Shown here: one piece after another, positions 27,201-38,462 of the stretch | Numbering within the stretch: position 1 is the stretch's first letter | How the letters are laid out: every line of letters begins with the position of its first letter | NCBI RefSeq assembly: GCF_000315625.1 | Contig: NW_005434648.1 | Coordinates: 475,869 to 539,868 of the forward strand | DNA length: 64,000 nt | Direction of reading: 5' to 3' | Origin: Guillardia theta CCMP2712 | Lineage: Eukaryota > Cryptophyceae > Pyrenomonadales > Geminigeraceae | The notes under the pieces: model-generated | What the model saw: the letters and a program-made list of their open reading frames with translations, nothing else | What the model was told of the DNA's origin: nothing | Database searches by the model: none | Made by a program: the position numbers and the translations under genes

Positions 27201-27653
27201 CTTCAGAACCTCTACAGCAACGTGTGCTTCCCTCCTACCCCGAGGATGAGCAGCAATGAGAGAGCGAGAGCGAAGGGGCGGGGGAGCGAGCGAGTCCCCC
27301 CGGCCTCCAGCGTTTCTGTAAACGACTGTAAGGGTCAGGTCCTAACCTTGAAGATCGCAAACCCCAGGAAGCTCCCGAGGGCCCAGCCGTCGCTTCTTCA
27401 AGCAGAGAAAACAGAGGAGCAGCTGCACTTTAGCCAGGGCAGCGAGAGAGAGCGAGACGAGAGGTCGAAGACAGAGAGGGTCGCTCAGCTGACGCTGCAC
27501 AACGGCAGCAAGGAGGGGAGAACATCGCGTTCGCGGTTGGCGGCGGAGTTCCTGCTGGTGAGTCAGCAAGGAAGAGACGAGGCCGCCAAGGTGAAGGGCA
27601 GGCGTTCAGGTCAGAGCCAAGTCAAACTGCCTCACTTGTCCTCCGCCGAGTAA
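24234..27653 (+). CDS. PH domain + single-domain voltage-gated cation channel + EF-hand
   Basis: Exons 24234-24876, 24925-25219, 25276-25464, 25803-25807, 25856-26231, 26283-26441, 26519-26590, 26686-26923, 27030-27056, 27101-27163 and 27207-27653 total 2514 nt (837 aa). Residues about 70-185 form a PH domain (SGHLEKK; DYIPLHEVKQL; WHADISKAFEQA). S1-S3 follow (VISLLILLNFTVDILEAE; NPWNLMDLIVVLVSLAVIYF). S4 has regularly spaced Arg/Lys (LVRNFRLAIVFRQVKSLNR), S5 is FILLLLVSCFYAILG, the pore loop is SASLFTLFQMMTGDSWA, and S6 is SYVMIATIVLVNIVVAVLLD. A complete 12-residue EF-hand loop, DADGGGTVSFNE, is assembled across the 26231/26283 junction, so Ca2+ may gate or inactivate the channel. The C-terminus is a coiled coil plus a disordered basic tail. 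It resembles one-repeat Na+/Ca2+ channels of protists, and four subunits are expected. The PH domain suggests phosphoinositide control. Confidence 0.88.
25674..25709. repeat. (GGGA)n microsatellite in channel intron 3
   Basis: About nine copies of GGGA inside the 338-nt intron 25465-25802, the longest intron of the gene. Confidence 0.9.
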
Positions 27654-28271
27654 GAGTCTGATATGTAGTTCAGTAGTGAACACCTAACAGTGACTGCTGC
27701 TATCCCCGGGTCGGGGGTTACTAGTTAGACCGAAAGGCCGCGTGACTCTGAGATTCCTGGCCCGAACTGACGAAAAGTAACTTTTCCTTGGTTTTTCCTG
27801 GGCGAAAGCCAACAGCCTCGGAAGTTTTTAAACCGTTGAACAGTAATGCGGCCCGGTTCAGGGCCCGGCCCGGGGGCCGGTTCTGTGCCGGTTCTGCCAG
27901 TGACTGAATCGGGATCAGGGGAGGGACGAGGGGCCGTGGTCATGAGGAGGGATGAGGGATATGGGGTTAAGGATGAGGTTTTTTATGGGAGTGAGGGCGT
28001 TGGAGACGGAGAGTATGCAGAAGAGCGAGGGAGAGGACAAGAAGAAGAGCGAGGGAGAGGACAAGGAGAAGAGGGAGGGAGCAAGCGAGTCAACGAGGGA
28101 TGGAGGGTGGACCCTGGGATCGACTGCAGGAAAGTGTCTCACATGTCCATGTACTGACAAAGGCTGTGGTACAGGTTATGTAGAGTGATGGCGAGCGTTT
28201 CATACAGTTGAAGGATGCAGAAGTGTGATAGTTCTGGATAATATCCATGAGACAACTTTGAATCATACTGG
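27654..28271. promoter_or_regulatory. Spacer upstream of the RCC1-like gene
   Basis: 27720-27930 holds a GC-rich block (GGCCCGGTTCAGGGCCCGGC region) and, at about 27899, AGTGACTGAATC. It resembles the islands upstream of other genes. 27940-28140 is purine-rich. No gene is supported here. Confidence 0.4.
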
Positions 28272-30680
28272 ATGCCAAAATCATTGTTGTCCATGCTTCT
28301 TTTCCTCTTGCTGTGTGCATCAATGCCCACCAAATCGGAGTTTGCTGCAGACCAAGCATTGCAGGGTCGGTTGCATGGCCGAAGGTTGTTACAGTACTTT
28401 GGGATCTCAAGTTTCGACATGAGAGAATCGCGACTGGTGGTGTCTGGTGGTTGCCTTCTCGACCTTGCCACGAGCATGAACAGAGCGTGCGCATTGATCA
28501 CCGAGACGGTTCCCTACTACTACATAGATCCTACGACGAGGACAATCCAAGTGAACCAAACTCTCACCACCAGTGATGTACGATGGGTGTGCTGGGGCGC
28601 GGCATACACCAACCCCTTCCCGAACATTGACATCTCTCTGTACTCGGACTTCTCAGTCGGCTATGGATTCAAGACCATGGTCACGTCCTGTGGTGTTGAG
28701 ATCGGGACGAATTTCCTCGCTTGCTTCGGTGCCAACGATCCAAGCGTGTCCTCGACAGGAGCCAAGATCGGAGGTCAGGCCGATCCTCCTGCTGGGAAGT
28801 TCTCGCAAGTTAGTGTGGGAGGGCTGCATGCTTGTGCCATCACCAACTTTGCGGACACGGCAACATCCTACCGCTCGAATCTTGTTTGCTGGGGGAACAA
28901 CAGGTCAGAGATGGAGCGAGTGGTGTTGACTTTGTGGATGATGATGGCTGTGTTGACAGGATGGGACAAACAACGGTTCCTGCTATTGTGCAGGTTTCCA
29001 TTCTTACAACCATCAACTACACGTACGTTCAGGTTGGACCTCGTCGTCTTGTTCCTCATGTTTGGTTGATGTCTGTGCACCAGTTGGGATACGAATACTC
29101 CTGCGCCCTCAGGAGTGACAACCGGTTGACTTGCTTCGGGTCAGACCTGGACCAATCCCTTGACATGCCGGATCGTGTGCTTGTACGTCAAACGTGCGAC
29201 TCTGAACTCTGAGTGACGAGGAGGAACTGGCAGGCCACCAACACGAAGAACGGAGGGTACATGTCGTCGGTGAGCATGAGGAGCGGACAAGAGGGATTAT
29301 CGCGATCATTTCGTTGTTCTTCCAGGGCTCTTCATATGGCTGCTGTCATGATTGCTCGCAGTGCGACTGCTCTACGGTCTCCCACGCGGGTGCGAGCGGG
29401 CAACGTCAGCTCGCCGAGGGTTGACTGTCATACAGGTGTAGGGGCAAGGTGTTTGGAGCAGCAGCGGATCTCTGTCACCTGGTACCACACGTGTGCGATT
29501 CGGGCAGGTTGCGATGTGCAGGTGATTTGAGGAGGAGGAGGAGGAGGAGGTAGATGACACAGCCTCCAGTGCCAGGGCAAGAACCCAAAATGTACCTCAG
29601 GGAGTTTGAGCACCTGGTGGGCATCATGTCGTGTATTGATTTGTATTTGATCTCACCTTGCAGGTACGCCAAAGACACAAGCTGCTTCTGCAACTCTTGT
29701 GTCAGACCGCATGAAATGGAGGTGATTCGATCCCACGTGCTGCTCTCTTGTGAGGTTTCTCAGTGCTGGGGATACAACGCATGGGGAAACGCAAACGCGC
29801 CTCCTGGAAAGTTCAAAGTGGTATGTACTCCTCCATCCTCTTTCCGCGCGATCAGGTTGAGGGTGCCGGAACAGGTCAAAGCTGACGTGGACTTCACCTG
29901 CGCCATCTATGCTGAGTGCAACAACAAGTAATGAGGCTGGTCCCTCATGCCTGCCTAACTCGCTGGCAGAGATGTTCTCGACGTCGTTGTGCCAGGGACG
30001 GGAAAGTCTCAGTGCCAGCTCGCAAACAACATTGTGTGCTTTGGCAGGTGCGAAAGAGACGAGGGAGAGGGAGAGGGAGAGGGAGAGGGAGAGGGAGAGG
30101 GAGAGGGAGAGGGAGAGGGAGAGGGAGAGGGAGAGGGAGAGGGAGAGGAGGGAGAGGGAGGAGGTGGAAGGAGGAAACGAAGGGGAANNNNNNNNNNNNN
30201 NNNNNNNNNNNNNNNNNNNNNNNNNNNNNNNNNNNNNNNNNNNNNNNNNNNNNNNNNNNNNNNNNNNNNNNNNNNNNNNNNNNNNNNGGGAGAGGGAGAG
30301 GTGAAGGAGAAACAAGGGGAAGGGAGTCCGAGGAAAGGGAGAGTGCTCATTGCGAAGGTGAGGGGGCTGATAAAACAGTAGAAACAATCAGGGCCAAGTG
30401 AGTCCTCCCTCCGACATGTGCAACGGAGCCGCCCAGGCAAGTATGGAAGTGAAGGATGTTGGCAGTGACGATGAAAACCAGGCGAGACTCGAGGCAGAGG
30501 CAAGACTCAACAACACAATCTTCGCTACTCCTGCTCCTCCCACTCCGAGGTGTCCTATCACTCTTCCTGCCTTGCTCCTTCTCCCCACCTCTCCCCTTCC
30601 AAACTTGTCCTCTCCTCCTCCCTTCCTGTAGCTCATCCGTGTCGCAGGCCCGCGTGCATCTGTACTCCGCAAGGGTGTGA
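28272..30680 (+). CDS. Secreted RCC1-like (beta-propeller) cysteine-rich protein, interrupted by an assembly gap
   Basis: Starts with a signal peptide (SLLSMLLFLLLCASMPTKS). Repeats with the pattern H-x-CA-I/L ... L-x-CWG/CFG-x-N-x-x-G-Q follow: WVCWGAAY; FLACFGANDPS; HACAITNF then LVCWGNNR; SCALRSDNRLTCFGSD; WYHTCAIRAGC; QCWGYNAWGNANAPPGKF; FTCAIYAEC; ANNIVCFG. These are RCC1/BLIP-II-type blades, here with paired cysteines suited to an extracellular or luminal protein. The 100-N gap is inside an intron: the frame CFG continues after the gap as SRNNQGQ. The last exons are Ala/Ser-rich (VSQARVHLYSARV, TGA at 30678-30680). A further intron could extend the end to 30816. The function is unknown. 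Confidence 0.72.
30060..30300. repeat. (GAGAGG)n hexanucleotide array flanking a 100-N gap
   Basis: Tandem GAGAGG from about 30060 to 30150, degenerating to 30187, then exactly 100 N (30188-30287), then more GAGAGG. The round-number gap says the true array length is unknown. It lies in an intron of the RCC1-like gene. Confidence 0.95.
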
Positions 30681-30937
30681 CTGTCTTGGGGAGTACCCGA
30701 GACTTCAGTTCGAGTCTGCATGTCGCCCTCGCTGCCATCTCCTCCTCTCCCTCCTCGTCTGTGGTGAGCATATGAAGCTTCAAGTCGCTCCTCCTAACCA
30801 GATGTGTGGGGACTAGGATTGCTGCTGCTCGCGCAGTCTTAACTGGAGGAGAGAGGCTCACTTATTCTTTCATCGATGTCTGTTTGGAAAGGTTGTAAAC
30901 TAAAGGTGCGAAAATCAAGTCATGGGAGCTCAACACA

Positions 30938-31428
30938 TTATCTCCTGGGGTCCACTGGTCGTCGGGGAGTATTCTCCGGGAGATCAGCGTACTCCTATGA
31001 AGCCATCGACAACTTGTCAAGATTTGAGTGGTGGAGGGTGGGGAAGAATAGAGGAGGGGAACGGAAGACAAGAGGAAGGAAGGCTGAAGCAGAGGAGAAC
31101 GGTCTCCGCGGGAGGGGGGGAGCAAGCAAGAGAACGAAGGACTGAGGCATGGTGGAATGGAGATGAGAGGACGGATGAGGGAATCGAGGGAGGGAGGGAG
31201 GGAGGGAGGGAGGGAGGGAGGAAACATGGGCAACAAGACTAGGTGGTCAAGAAAAGATTCTCACCTTGTAGCCAATGTACTGCCTGGTCTGCGCATACTT
31301 GGAGAGATCAGGAGGGAGATCCACGAGGATTTCGCCATCCTCAACCTACAGGTTTGATTAGACAGCTAAATTCTCCTGCTCTTCCCGCCCGCCCCCATCT
31401 CACTCCTTCACCTCTACTACTTATTCCT

Positions 31429-31516
<88 letters not shown>

Positions 31517-32365
31517 TACTCGTCCCCTTCCGGCTGCTGCTGCTGCTGCTCCTTCCACTCCTGCTCCTGCTTCTCTCACCTTCACGCCATAAACAGCTGC
31601 AGGGGCTGCCTTCTCTCCCGTCGGGTTGACGGACTTGGCCATGGGCGCGACAAACTGTCCGATCTTGTTGCCGATGCTCTCAGTGCCTGGGGAAGAGCGA
31701 TGAGGGCCAGACACTCACATCCTCCCTCTCTTGCCTTTGATGCCAAACACAGACTCCGACCAGACCTGAGAGGGAGGATGAGACCTCTGTAGGAGGAGAG
31801 CCGCGCAGGCCTACCTTACACTTTCCTTCCTCTTCCAATGAGAACTTGCTCTTGTGGAACGGACAGACAACACAGATGCCATGACGGTCGTCGGAGCCAG
31901 TGATCTGCAAGCAGCTCAGCTGCACACCTAACGTGCTGTCCTCGTCACCTGCCCTCGCTTCAAGCTCAGCCCGAGATGGGGGCACTTGTTGTTGAAGGCA
32001 AAAAGTTTGCCCTCCTTCTTGGTAACTACGAGCTTGATGTTCCTTGCAGTGACAACCTTGGACTGACCCTCGGCAACATCAGCCTCCTTGAGGTCAACAG
32101 AGACATAGTGCATCTTCAACCCTGCGCCTTCACTCACTTCCTATCCAGACTCTCCACTCCCCCAAACTTCACCCGCTGCGCTTCTTCGGGCAGACCGGGG
32201 AACCTGAGCCCGTTGCAAGGAAAGGCTGCCACACTGCTGCAGTGAACGAGGATACGAGAGCACTGAGAAGAAAAATACCTGGAAGGCACGAACTGGCACA
32301 TATGGCATGCAGAGATAGATGACACAAATCCATGCAAGCAGGCGCAGGAACTGCATGGAAAACAT
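30938..32365 (-). CDS. Plastid-targeted Rieske [2Fe-2S] protein
   Basis: Exon 1 (32365-32279) encodes a signal peptide (FLRLLAWICVIYLCMPYVPVRA) followed by Phe, the red-lineage plastid signature. A small transit exon (32233-32204) leads to exon 32140-31949 with CPHLGLSLKRG and exon 31904-31815 with GICVVCPFHKSKF. Together these supply the Rieske ligands C-x-H and C-x2-H. Downstream exons give SIGNKIGQFVAPMAKSV, then VEDGEILVDLPPDLSKYAQ, and probably a short last exon ending RRPVDPRR (stop at 30938-30940). The exon join near 31.7 kb is not resolved. It could be a small plastid Rieske ferredoxin; the C-terminal VEDGEILVDL and overall size recall PSB33-like proteins, but that is a weak suggestion. 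It is convergent with the RCC1-like gene. Confidence 0.78.
31432..31512. repeat. (CTCCTG)n hexanucleotide in a Rieske-gene intron
   Basis: About 13 tandem copies between the exon ending AVYGVK and the exon VEDGEILVDL. Confidence 0.9.
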
Positions 32366-33204
32366 CTGCAAGTACCAAACCATCAGCCAAGAAGCATCAG
32401 TTGCTTCTACCACATATAGCGCCTCTCCACATGCATAGTTCAATCTGCTGGCTACACCTCTTGTACGCACAAACGTTCATCCCAATCAATTCTTTTCCCA
32501 GGCCCTCAAGTTTGATCCTTAGTCGTGTGTAAAATCGTTTCGGGTGAAATGATTCTTGTCCTCCTCTGCTATCCAGCATTCTCTTCCCTCAGCTAGTATC
32601 CATACTGGGTTCTCTCTTCCTCTCCCTCTCTCCCTCTTCCTCTCTCGTTCTCCCTCTCACCCTCTTCATCTATCGTTCTCCCTCTCTTCCTCCTCCTTCC
32701 CTTCCTCTCTTCCTCCTTCTTCCTTCCCTATCTTCCTCCATCCTCCACTCTCGTCTGCCTTCGTCATCTCCATTCATTCGGCCTCACCCCTACCCCACCC
32801 CCACTCATCTATGATCTCAATATCCTTATCACCCCCTCTTTTACAGTATATATCAGGGGTACAATGGCACTTTTCCACTCACCCCCACCTACTTTCTATC
32901 ATTCATGTCTACACGCCTGGACCCTACCGATTGTGCGATTTCCTTTTAAAGATTGTATCTCAAAAATTTCCAATATTTTATCTTTATAATTCAAATTTGA
33001 GAACTATATTGTATATTTTTGAAAACTTTAATACCACCCCACCCGTGGTTAAAATGTTTAGGGAAATAAGCTGTAACACAGAGTTGAATCGATTTAAAGA
33101 AGAGATTCAAATCGGTTCGCATCCATTGGAATCACAGTTGACAACCGTTGGCTCATGCTGCTTTTTCTGGAACACAAGCACACAAGAAGAGGAGGAGGAG
33201 CAGG

Positions 33205-33268
<64 letters not shown>

Positions 33269-33328
33269 CTCCGCTGATTAGCTGCAAGGGATACAAAGTG
33301 GCAGTACTGAGAACTGCAACGAGTGAAC
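32366..33328. other. Divergent spacer between Rieske and EF-hand/WD40 genes
   Basis: 32590-32750 is CT-rich on the plus strand. 32800-33060 is mixed with an AT-rich block. 33197-33266 is a (GAGCAG)n array of about 11 copies ending some 60 bp upstream of the ATG, so it is probably in the promoter or 5' UTR. No gene is supported. Confidence 0.5.
33197..33266. repeat. (GAGCAG)n hexanucleotide upstream of the EF-hand/WD40 gene
   Basis: About 11 copies, ending 63 bp before the start codon at 33329. Confidence 0.9.
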
Positions 33329-36300
33329 ATGGTCGGGGCAATCATGCTGGGAAATGACATGAGCCCGGAGGAGCTGGCGGAGGTGGATGGGAAGCCATTG
33401 GAGGAGCTGGCGGAGATCACAGACCTGAAGAAGTTGACGTTGGACCATGTTCATTCCCTCCTCCATCGGTTCAAGAGCGAAGACGACAGGGAGGTGGGGA
33501 TGGATTTGAACAAGTTCAGTCTTGTCTTCGGGAGGGCCTTTCAGAGCCTGGCAGGAGAGACTGTGAGCTCGATCTTTGAGAAGATCGGAAGCGATGAGGA
33601 TGGAAGGATTCATTTCAGCCATTTCAGCCATTTCCTCATTGATTGTACTAGGGTGGAGAAGGCATACATCAGCGCCTTCAGGACTAGCGGCATCACGTTG
33701 CCGGGGGACGAGGACTCGCCGCTCAAGGCGAGATGCTCCAAGTCTGTCGCGCTCCCGCCCATCAACGACCTGTCGAAGATGACGCTCAAGCACATGCAAG
33801 CCCTCAGCATGGCCTTCAACAGCAACGACAACGGCGAGGGCCTCGCCATGGAGGACTTCGTCTCGGTGGTGTCGGACGTGCTGCACGGCATGGACCCGGC
33901 GGTGCTGGAGGCTCAGTTCATGAAGATCGATGCGAACTCGGACGGGACAGTCTCATGGGACGAGTTCTCCTCCTACATCCTCGCCCTCGGCACAGCGTCG
34001 GAGTCGTTCGCGCACAAGTTCGAAGGTGGGAACCTGCTGGAGGGGCCGGAGCCAGATCCCAACAGGGACGAGTACCACTCGCACGCCATCTCGCACATAA
34101 CGTGCCATCATGGAGCGGAGAAGTACTTCACCATCGCGCTAGAGGACAAGGGGACGTCAACAAAGCCAGCTGAGTCGCTCATTCGACAGTGGAACTCCAA
34201 GGCTGACGCGAGCGCTGAGATCTTGGGAGCGACGGCGAAGCTGACGGGGAACGCGAGTGTCGTGCTTGCAGTCTCAGTGTTCGGAGACAAGTACGAGTGG
34301 AGGAACGGGCCGGCGATCAACGTGCTGGCTGTGTCGTCAGTGGACGGCAGGATCCGGTTCTTTGACTGTGAGAAGCTTCTGCTGATAGGAGAGCTGGACT
34401 GTGTCGACGGCGTTTGCACCGCCATGCACAATTTCAGGATCAAGAACGACTCGGGCCCCGACGACGTCTCGCTGGACTTTGGAGGCGAGGAGAAGTCAAA
34501 GAGGACGCAGAGGCTGAAGGAGGAGAAGGAGTACGAATGGATCTTTGCGTATGGGGACGACGAAGGGAACCTGCGGCTGTTCACGGAAGAGTCGATTATG
34601 GAGTCTTGCAGGAGGTCCTCGTACCTCACCGCCTCCTTCAATTTCATGCACATGAAGCTCTGCAAGGACTGGCTGACTTGGATCCTGTGGATCGACGAGA
34701 CAGAACTGCTATGCATCTCCACCAACGACGCGCAGGTGCTGGTGCTAGAGAACAGGACGGCAAGGGATGCCAACGGCCCCGTCCTCTCCCTCTCTCAGAT
34801 CCTACGATCCCGCCGCAAGAACCTCAAGCTCAATGTCAAGAATGCGTTCCAGGGCCACAGCATGTCCGTCAAGACGTGCGCCTGGTGCAGCGGGAGGAAG
34901 GTAGAGAGACTCATGGCTTGTCCTGTTAGCCTCCTGTTGTCATGTCACTTCTGCTTCCCTTCACAACTACACTTGGAACAGAACCATCTCATCTGAATTT
35001 CCTTCCCCCGACTTCACTTCTTACATCACCTCTACCCCTTCTTTCTCTTCCACTCTCCTCCTCGTCCCCGTCTGTCTCTCTCCTCTCATCCTGTTCAACA
35101 GATCATGGCGTCCGCCGGGCTAGATCGCTCCGTCATCCTCTGGGATCCGCTGTTTGGACGTGTCTCTGCATCCCTCACAGGGCACAAGAAGGCCATCTTC
35201 TCATTGCAGTACAAGGAGAGAAGAGACATTCTGATCTCGGTCCGTCCCCTCGCATGTTTGTGTTTGCTGCCCATGTTTGATGTTGTGAATGTCGGGAGAT
35301 GCTTGGAGGTGTTGTCGCCTGCTGAAACTTTTCTGATCCTCCACTTCTCTCTCCTCTCCTTCTCACTTGCTTCCTGTCAGCTGGACTTGCGGTCAGTCTG
35401 CAACTTCTGGGATCCTTCAAACCTGGTGTGAAGGAGGAGGAGGTGTGGGAAGGGGGGGTCAGGGGCGCAGATTTCTTGAGCTCCCTTCTTACTTCTCCTC
35501 CAGGCTCTTCTCCTCTCCATCGAGCCTCCTCGCACCACCTCCACCTCCACCATCGGCGTCATTAGCGCCATCTTCGTGAACAACAAGACAGACAGGATGA
35601 TCTTCGGGAACAAGAAGCTGCAGGTTTGGCAGTTCAAGAGAGTTGGCGACACGGGCGATCAAGCTGAAAGATATCATAAGTGAGCAACTAGCGAAATTGA
35701 CCTTCCCTTCTCGGAAGTGCTCCGATTCTCTTGCGACTTTTGACTATTGGGTTTGTAGGGGTGAGATCGTTGCTGCATTGGTCAACCATCAGTTCTACCA
35801 GGTGAAGAGAGTTTTTGTGTTTCAACATGGAACTGAATTATCATTTCCTCCTCCTCCTCCTCCTCCTCCTCCTCCTCCTCCTCATCCTCCTCCTCATCCT
35901 CCTCCTCATCCTCCTCCTCCTCCCTCCTGCACCATCTGCGAGCAGATCGTCTTAGTTGACTCCAACTGCTTCGTGACGGTCTGGGACATCAGCACCGGCA
36001 AGCAGAACACAAACTTCTTCGCCGAGTCAAAACACGACGACGAGATCCCCACATGCGCGAGGTTCGATGACACCTTCAGGCGCCTGGTGGTGAGTAGCTG
36101 GGAATGTCAAAGTTGACATATGGCTCCTTCTCCTCTGCTCTTTTCTCCCTCCTGTCAACTTCCTACTCCTCCCTCCCTCCTCCCTCCCTCCTCTTTCTTC
36201 CTCCTACTGTCTCTCTTTTCCTCCTGTCCCGCTGCTCTCCCTCCACCTCCTCCTCCTTGCGTCATCTTCGCCTCACTCGTCGACTCTCAGGTTCTCTACA

Positions 36301-38412
36301 GCCAGGGCTCCATCCGCATCTTCAACTTCAGCAACGGCACAGTCATCAACAACTTGACCTGCGACTCCAACGGCCCGCTGCAGACCACGACCATAATCAC
36401 CAAGGAAGAGAAGGGCGCCAAGAAGGGCTCGGACAAGCAGGAGAAGTTCCTGCTCGCCAGCGGCTGGAACGGCAGCGTCTATTTCTGGTACTCCAACTCG
36501 CCGGAGGAGGACGTGAAGAACTTTCAGAAGCTGAAGCCGAGGGGGGAGGCGGGAGCAAACGAGGAGGTCAGGTGTATGGCGTTTTACCCGCCATGCACCC
36601 TTGTGACAGGATACAAGGATGGGCATGTCATTGTGTGGAATACTATCACGTCAGTATCCTCCTTTCCCCCTTCCCCAGCTGCCCTGCTTATCCACCTCCT
36701 CCTCCTCCACCACCACCACCTCCTCCTCCTCCTCCACCAGCTGACCCTCCTGCAGGTACCTCATGGTCATAACTCATCACTTCTCAGCTCGTTCAACTTG
36801 CGAGATTATCCAGGGACACATCAAGAGGAAGCCGCATGCTCCCAGCTCGGCTAGGGGCTCCTCCTTCGCTGCTCGCACCGGCTCCTCGATCATCAAGGGC
36901 ATGCTCGAACCCCTGAGGAACAAGATAGACGCCTCCTCCCCCAGCTCCACCTCGGACTCGCGCCCAGGTACCAGCGAGTCAGCGGCAAACTTCTGGAGCG
37001 AGCTGGACTCGGTGCTGGCTAAGACCAGCCAAGTGCAGCAGCGGAAGGAGGATGGAGGAGCAGAGATCAACGCTGTGGAGTTCCTCTCCTCCCCCGGCTT
37101 CGAGGGCGTCGCCCTGGTGGCGTGCGGGGACGGGATGTGGAGGTTCCTGAGGGGGAGCAAGAAGTTCCTGTGGGGGTACGTGGACGCGAGGAGCCGCGCG
37201 TGCGGGGGGGAGGAGACGTCGCTTGAGTGCTTCTGCACGTCGGAGGATGGTCGGTGGGTGGTGAGCGGGAACTCCAAGGGCTACGTGCAGGTGTGGGAGC
37301 TCAAGGGGAGGGGGGACAGCCTGCTGACCGACCGGTCGGGGAGGAGCGGGAAGTTCGATGCCTACCAGGGGGAGACGCCGCAGAGGATCGAAGGGGTGGA
37401 GCTGAGTGAGCAGCTGGGCCTGCTGTTGGGGTTCAAAGGGCACGAGGTGGGAATCAAGTCAATCTCCTTCCTCCACCACATTGCCCGAGGGAGCGCGACG
37501 TGCAACGTGCTGCTGACGGTGGGGAAGGAGTTCGACTCGCGGGTGATCATGTGGAGCCTAGCTGGGGAGAAGCTGGCGGAGTTCGGGGGAGGGGCAGCGA
37601 GCGAGGGAGCGGAGACGACCTGGAGCTCGCAGCTGCTGCTGGAGAAGAGCGACCCTGTGCTGCTGCAGGAGAAGGTGCAGGCGTTCAAGCGTCAGCTGGA
37701 GGAGCAACTCTCCTACTCGAAGCTGCTGTACGAGCAGGAGGTGGACGCTGAGAGCTCGGAGCTGACCTCCCACCGGTCGGGGATGAGCGAGATGGAGGGT
37801 GAGAGGAAGGGGAAGTTCCAGGAGGAGAGGCAGGACAGAGGCGCGCAGAAGCAGGTGCAGCTGGTGGGGTCGGACGGGAAGGTGACACCAATCAGCTCGT
37901 ACAAGCAGCTGGAGCCTCTGCTGAAGCAGTACAGGGAGCATAAGAGGGTCGCCGACGGCTCCAAGGCCTCTCGCAGCGTCTGCCCCTTCCGTGCGCTGCC
38001 GGTGGCCGGGGAAGGAGGAGCGAGGTCAGACACTCTGAGAAGCATCCCGGAGATGCGAGCGGATCCCTACCGCACGTTCGAGCAGGGGAGGAAGAAGGCA
38101 GGAAAGAGCCTGAGGCTCAAGGGGCGTAGCTACGAGGAGGAGAGCGAGGACGATGGAGCCCCGGCTCGCGAGCTCAGCCGCTCGCTGGCGAAGCTGAGCA
38201 ATGCAATGGACATCATGACAACTGGGGTGCTCGACGCGTTCTCTTCCGGTCTGAGCGCCTCGCACGAGGGCACGAGGATGCGGAGGAAGAAGAGTATGTT
38301 CACCACTAAGGCAGCAGTACTCCTGCACACCCCCACGCCAACGAAGCTCCCGTCTATCCTCAAGCCCTTCAAGCATGCCGAGGAGGGAGGGGGAGGGAAG
38401 TACTTGGAGTAA
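33329..38412 (+). CDS. EF-hand + WD40-repeat protein (WDR49/EFCAB8-like)
   Basis: Eight exons (33329-34900, 35102-35239, 35381-35425, 35504-35679, 35759-35801, 35946-36089, 36291-36649, 36756-38412) sum to 4134 nt (1377 aa). The start is the ATG of MVGAIMLG. The N-terminal ~220 residues are helical EF-hand pairs; the clearest loop is DANSDGTVSWDE at about 205, and a second, GSDEDGRIHFSHF, is degenerate. WD-type blades follow: INVLAVSSVDGRIRFFD; ASAGLDRSVILWD; NKKLQVWQF; VTVWDISTG; LLASGWNGSVYFWY; VTGYKDGHVIVWN; VVSGNSKGYVQVWEL. The C-terminal 350 residues are charged and partly coiled. The EF-hand plus WD40 order matches the WDR49/EFCAB8 group found in ciliated organisms, so a flagellar role is a reasonable inference. 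A trinucleotide tract near 35850-35925 is intronic. Confidence 0.85.
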
Positions 38413-38462
38413 ACTCCTGCTTCTTCTTGTCTCCAACCTCGTCACCCTCTGCTCATCCGTCC

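Noticed and set aside
29653-30503. ORFs running through the N block
   Set aside because: They cross 100 unknown bases and a hexamer array; the RCC1 frame shows this is an intron.
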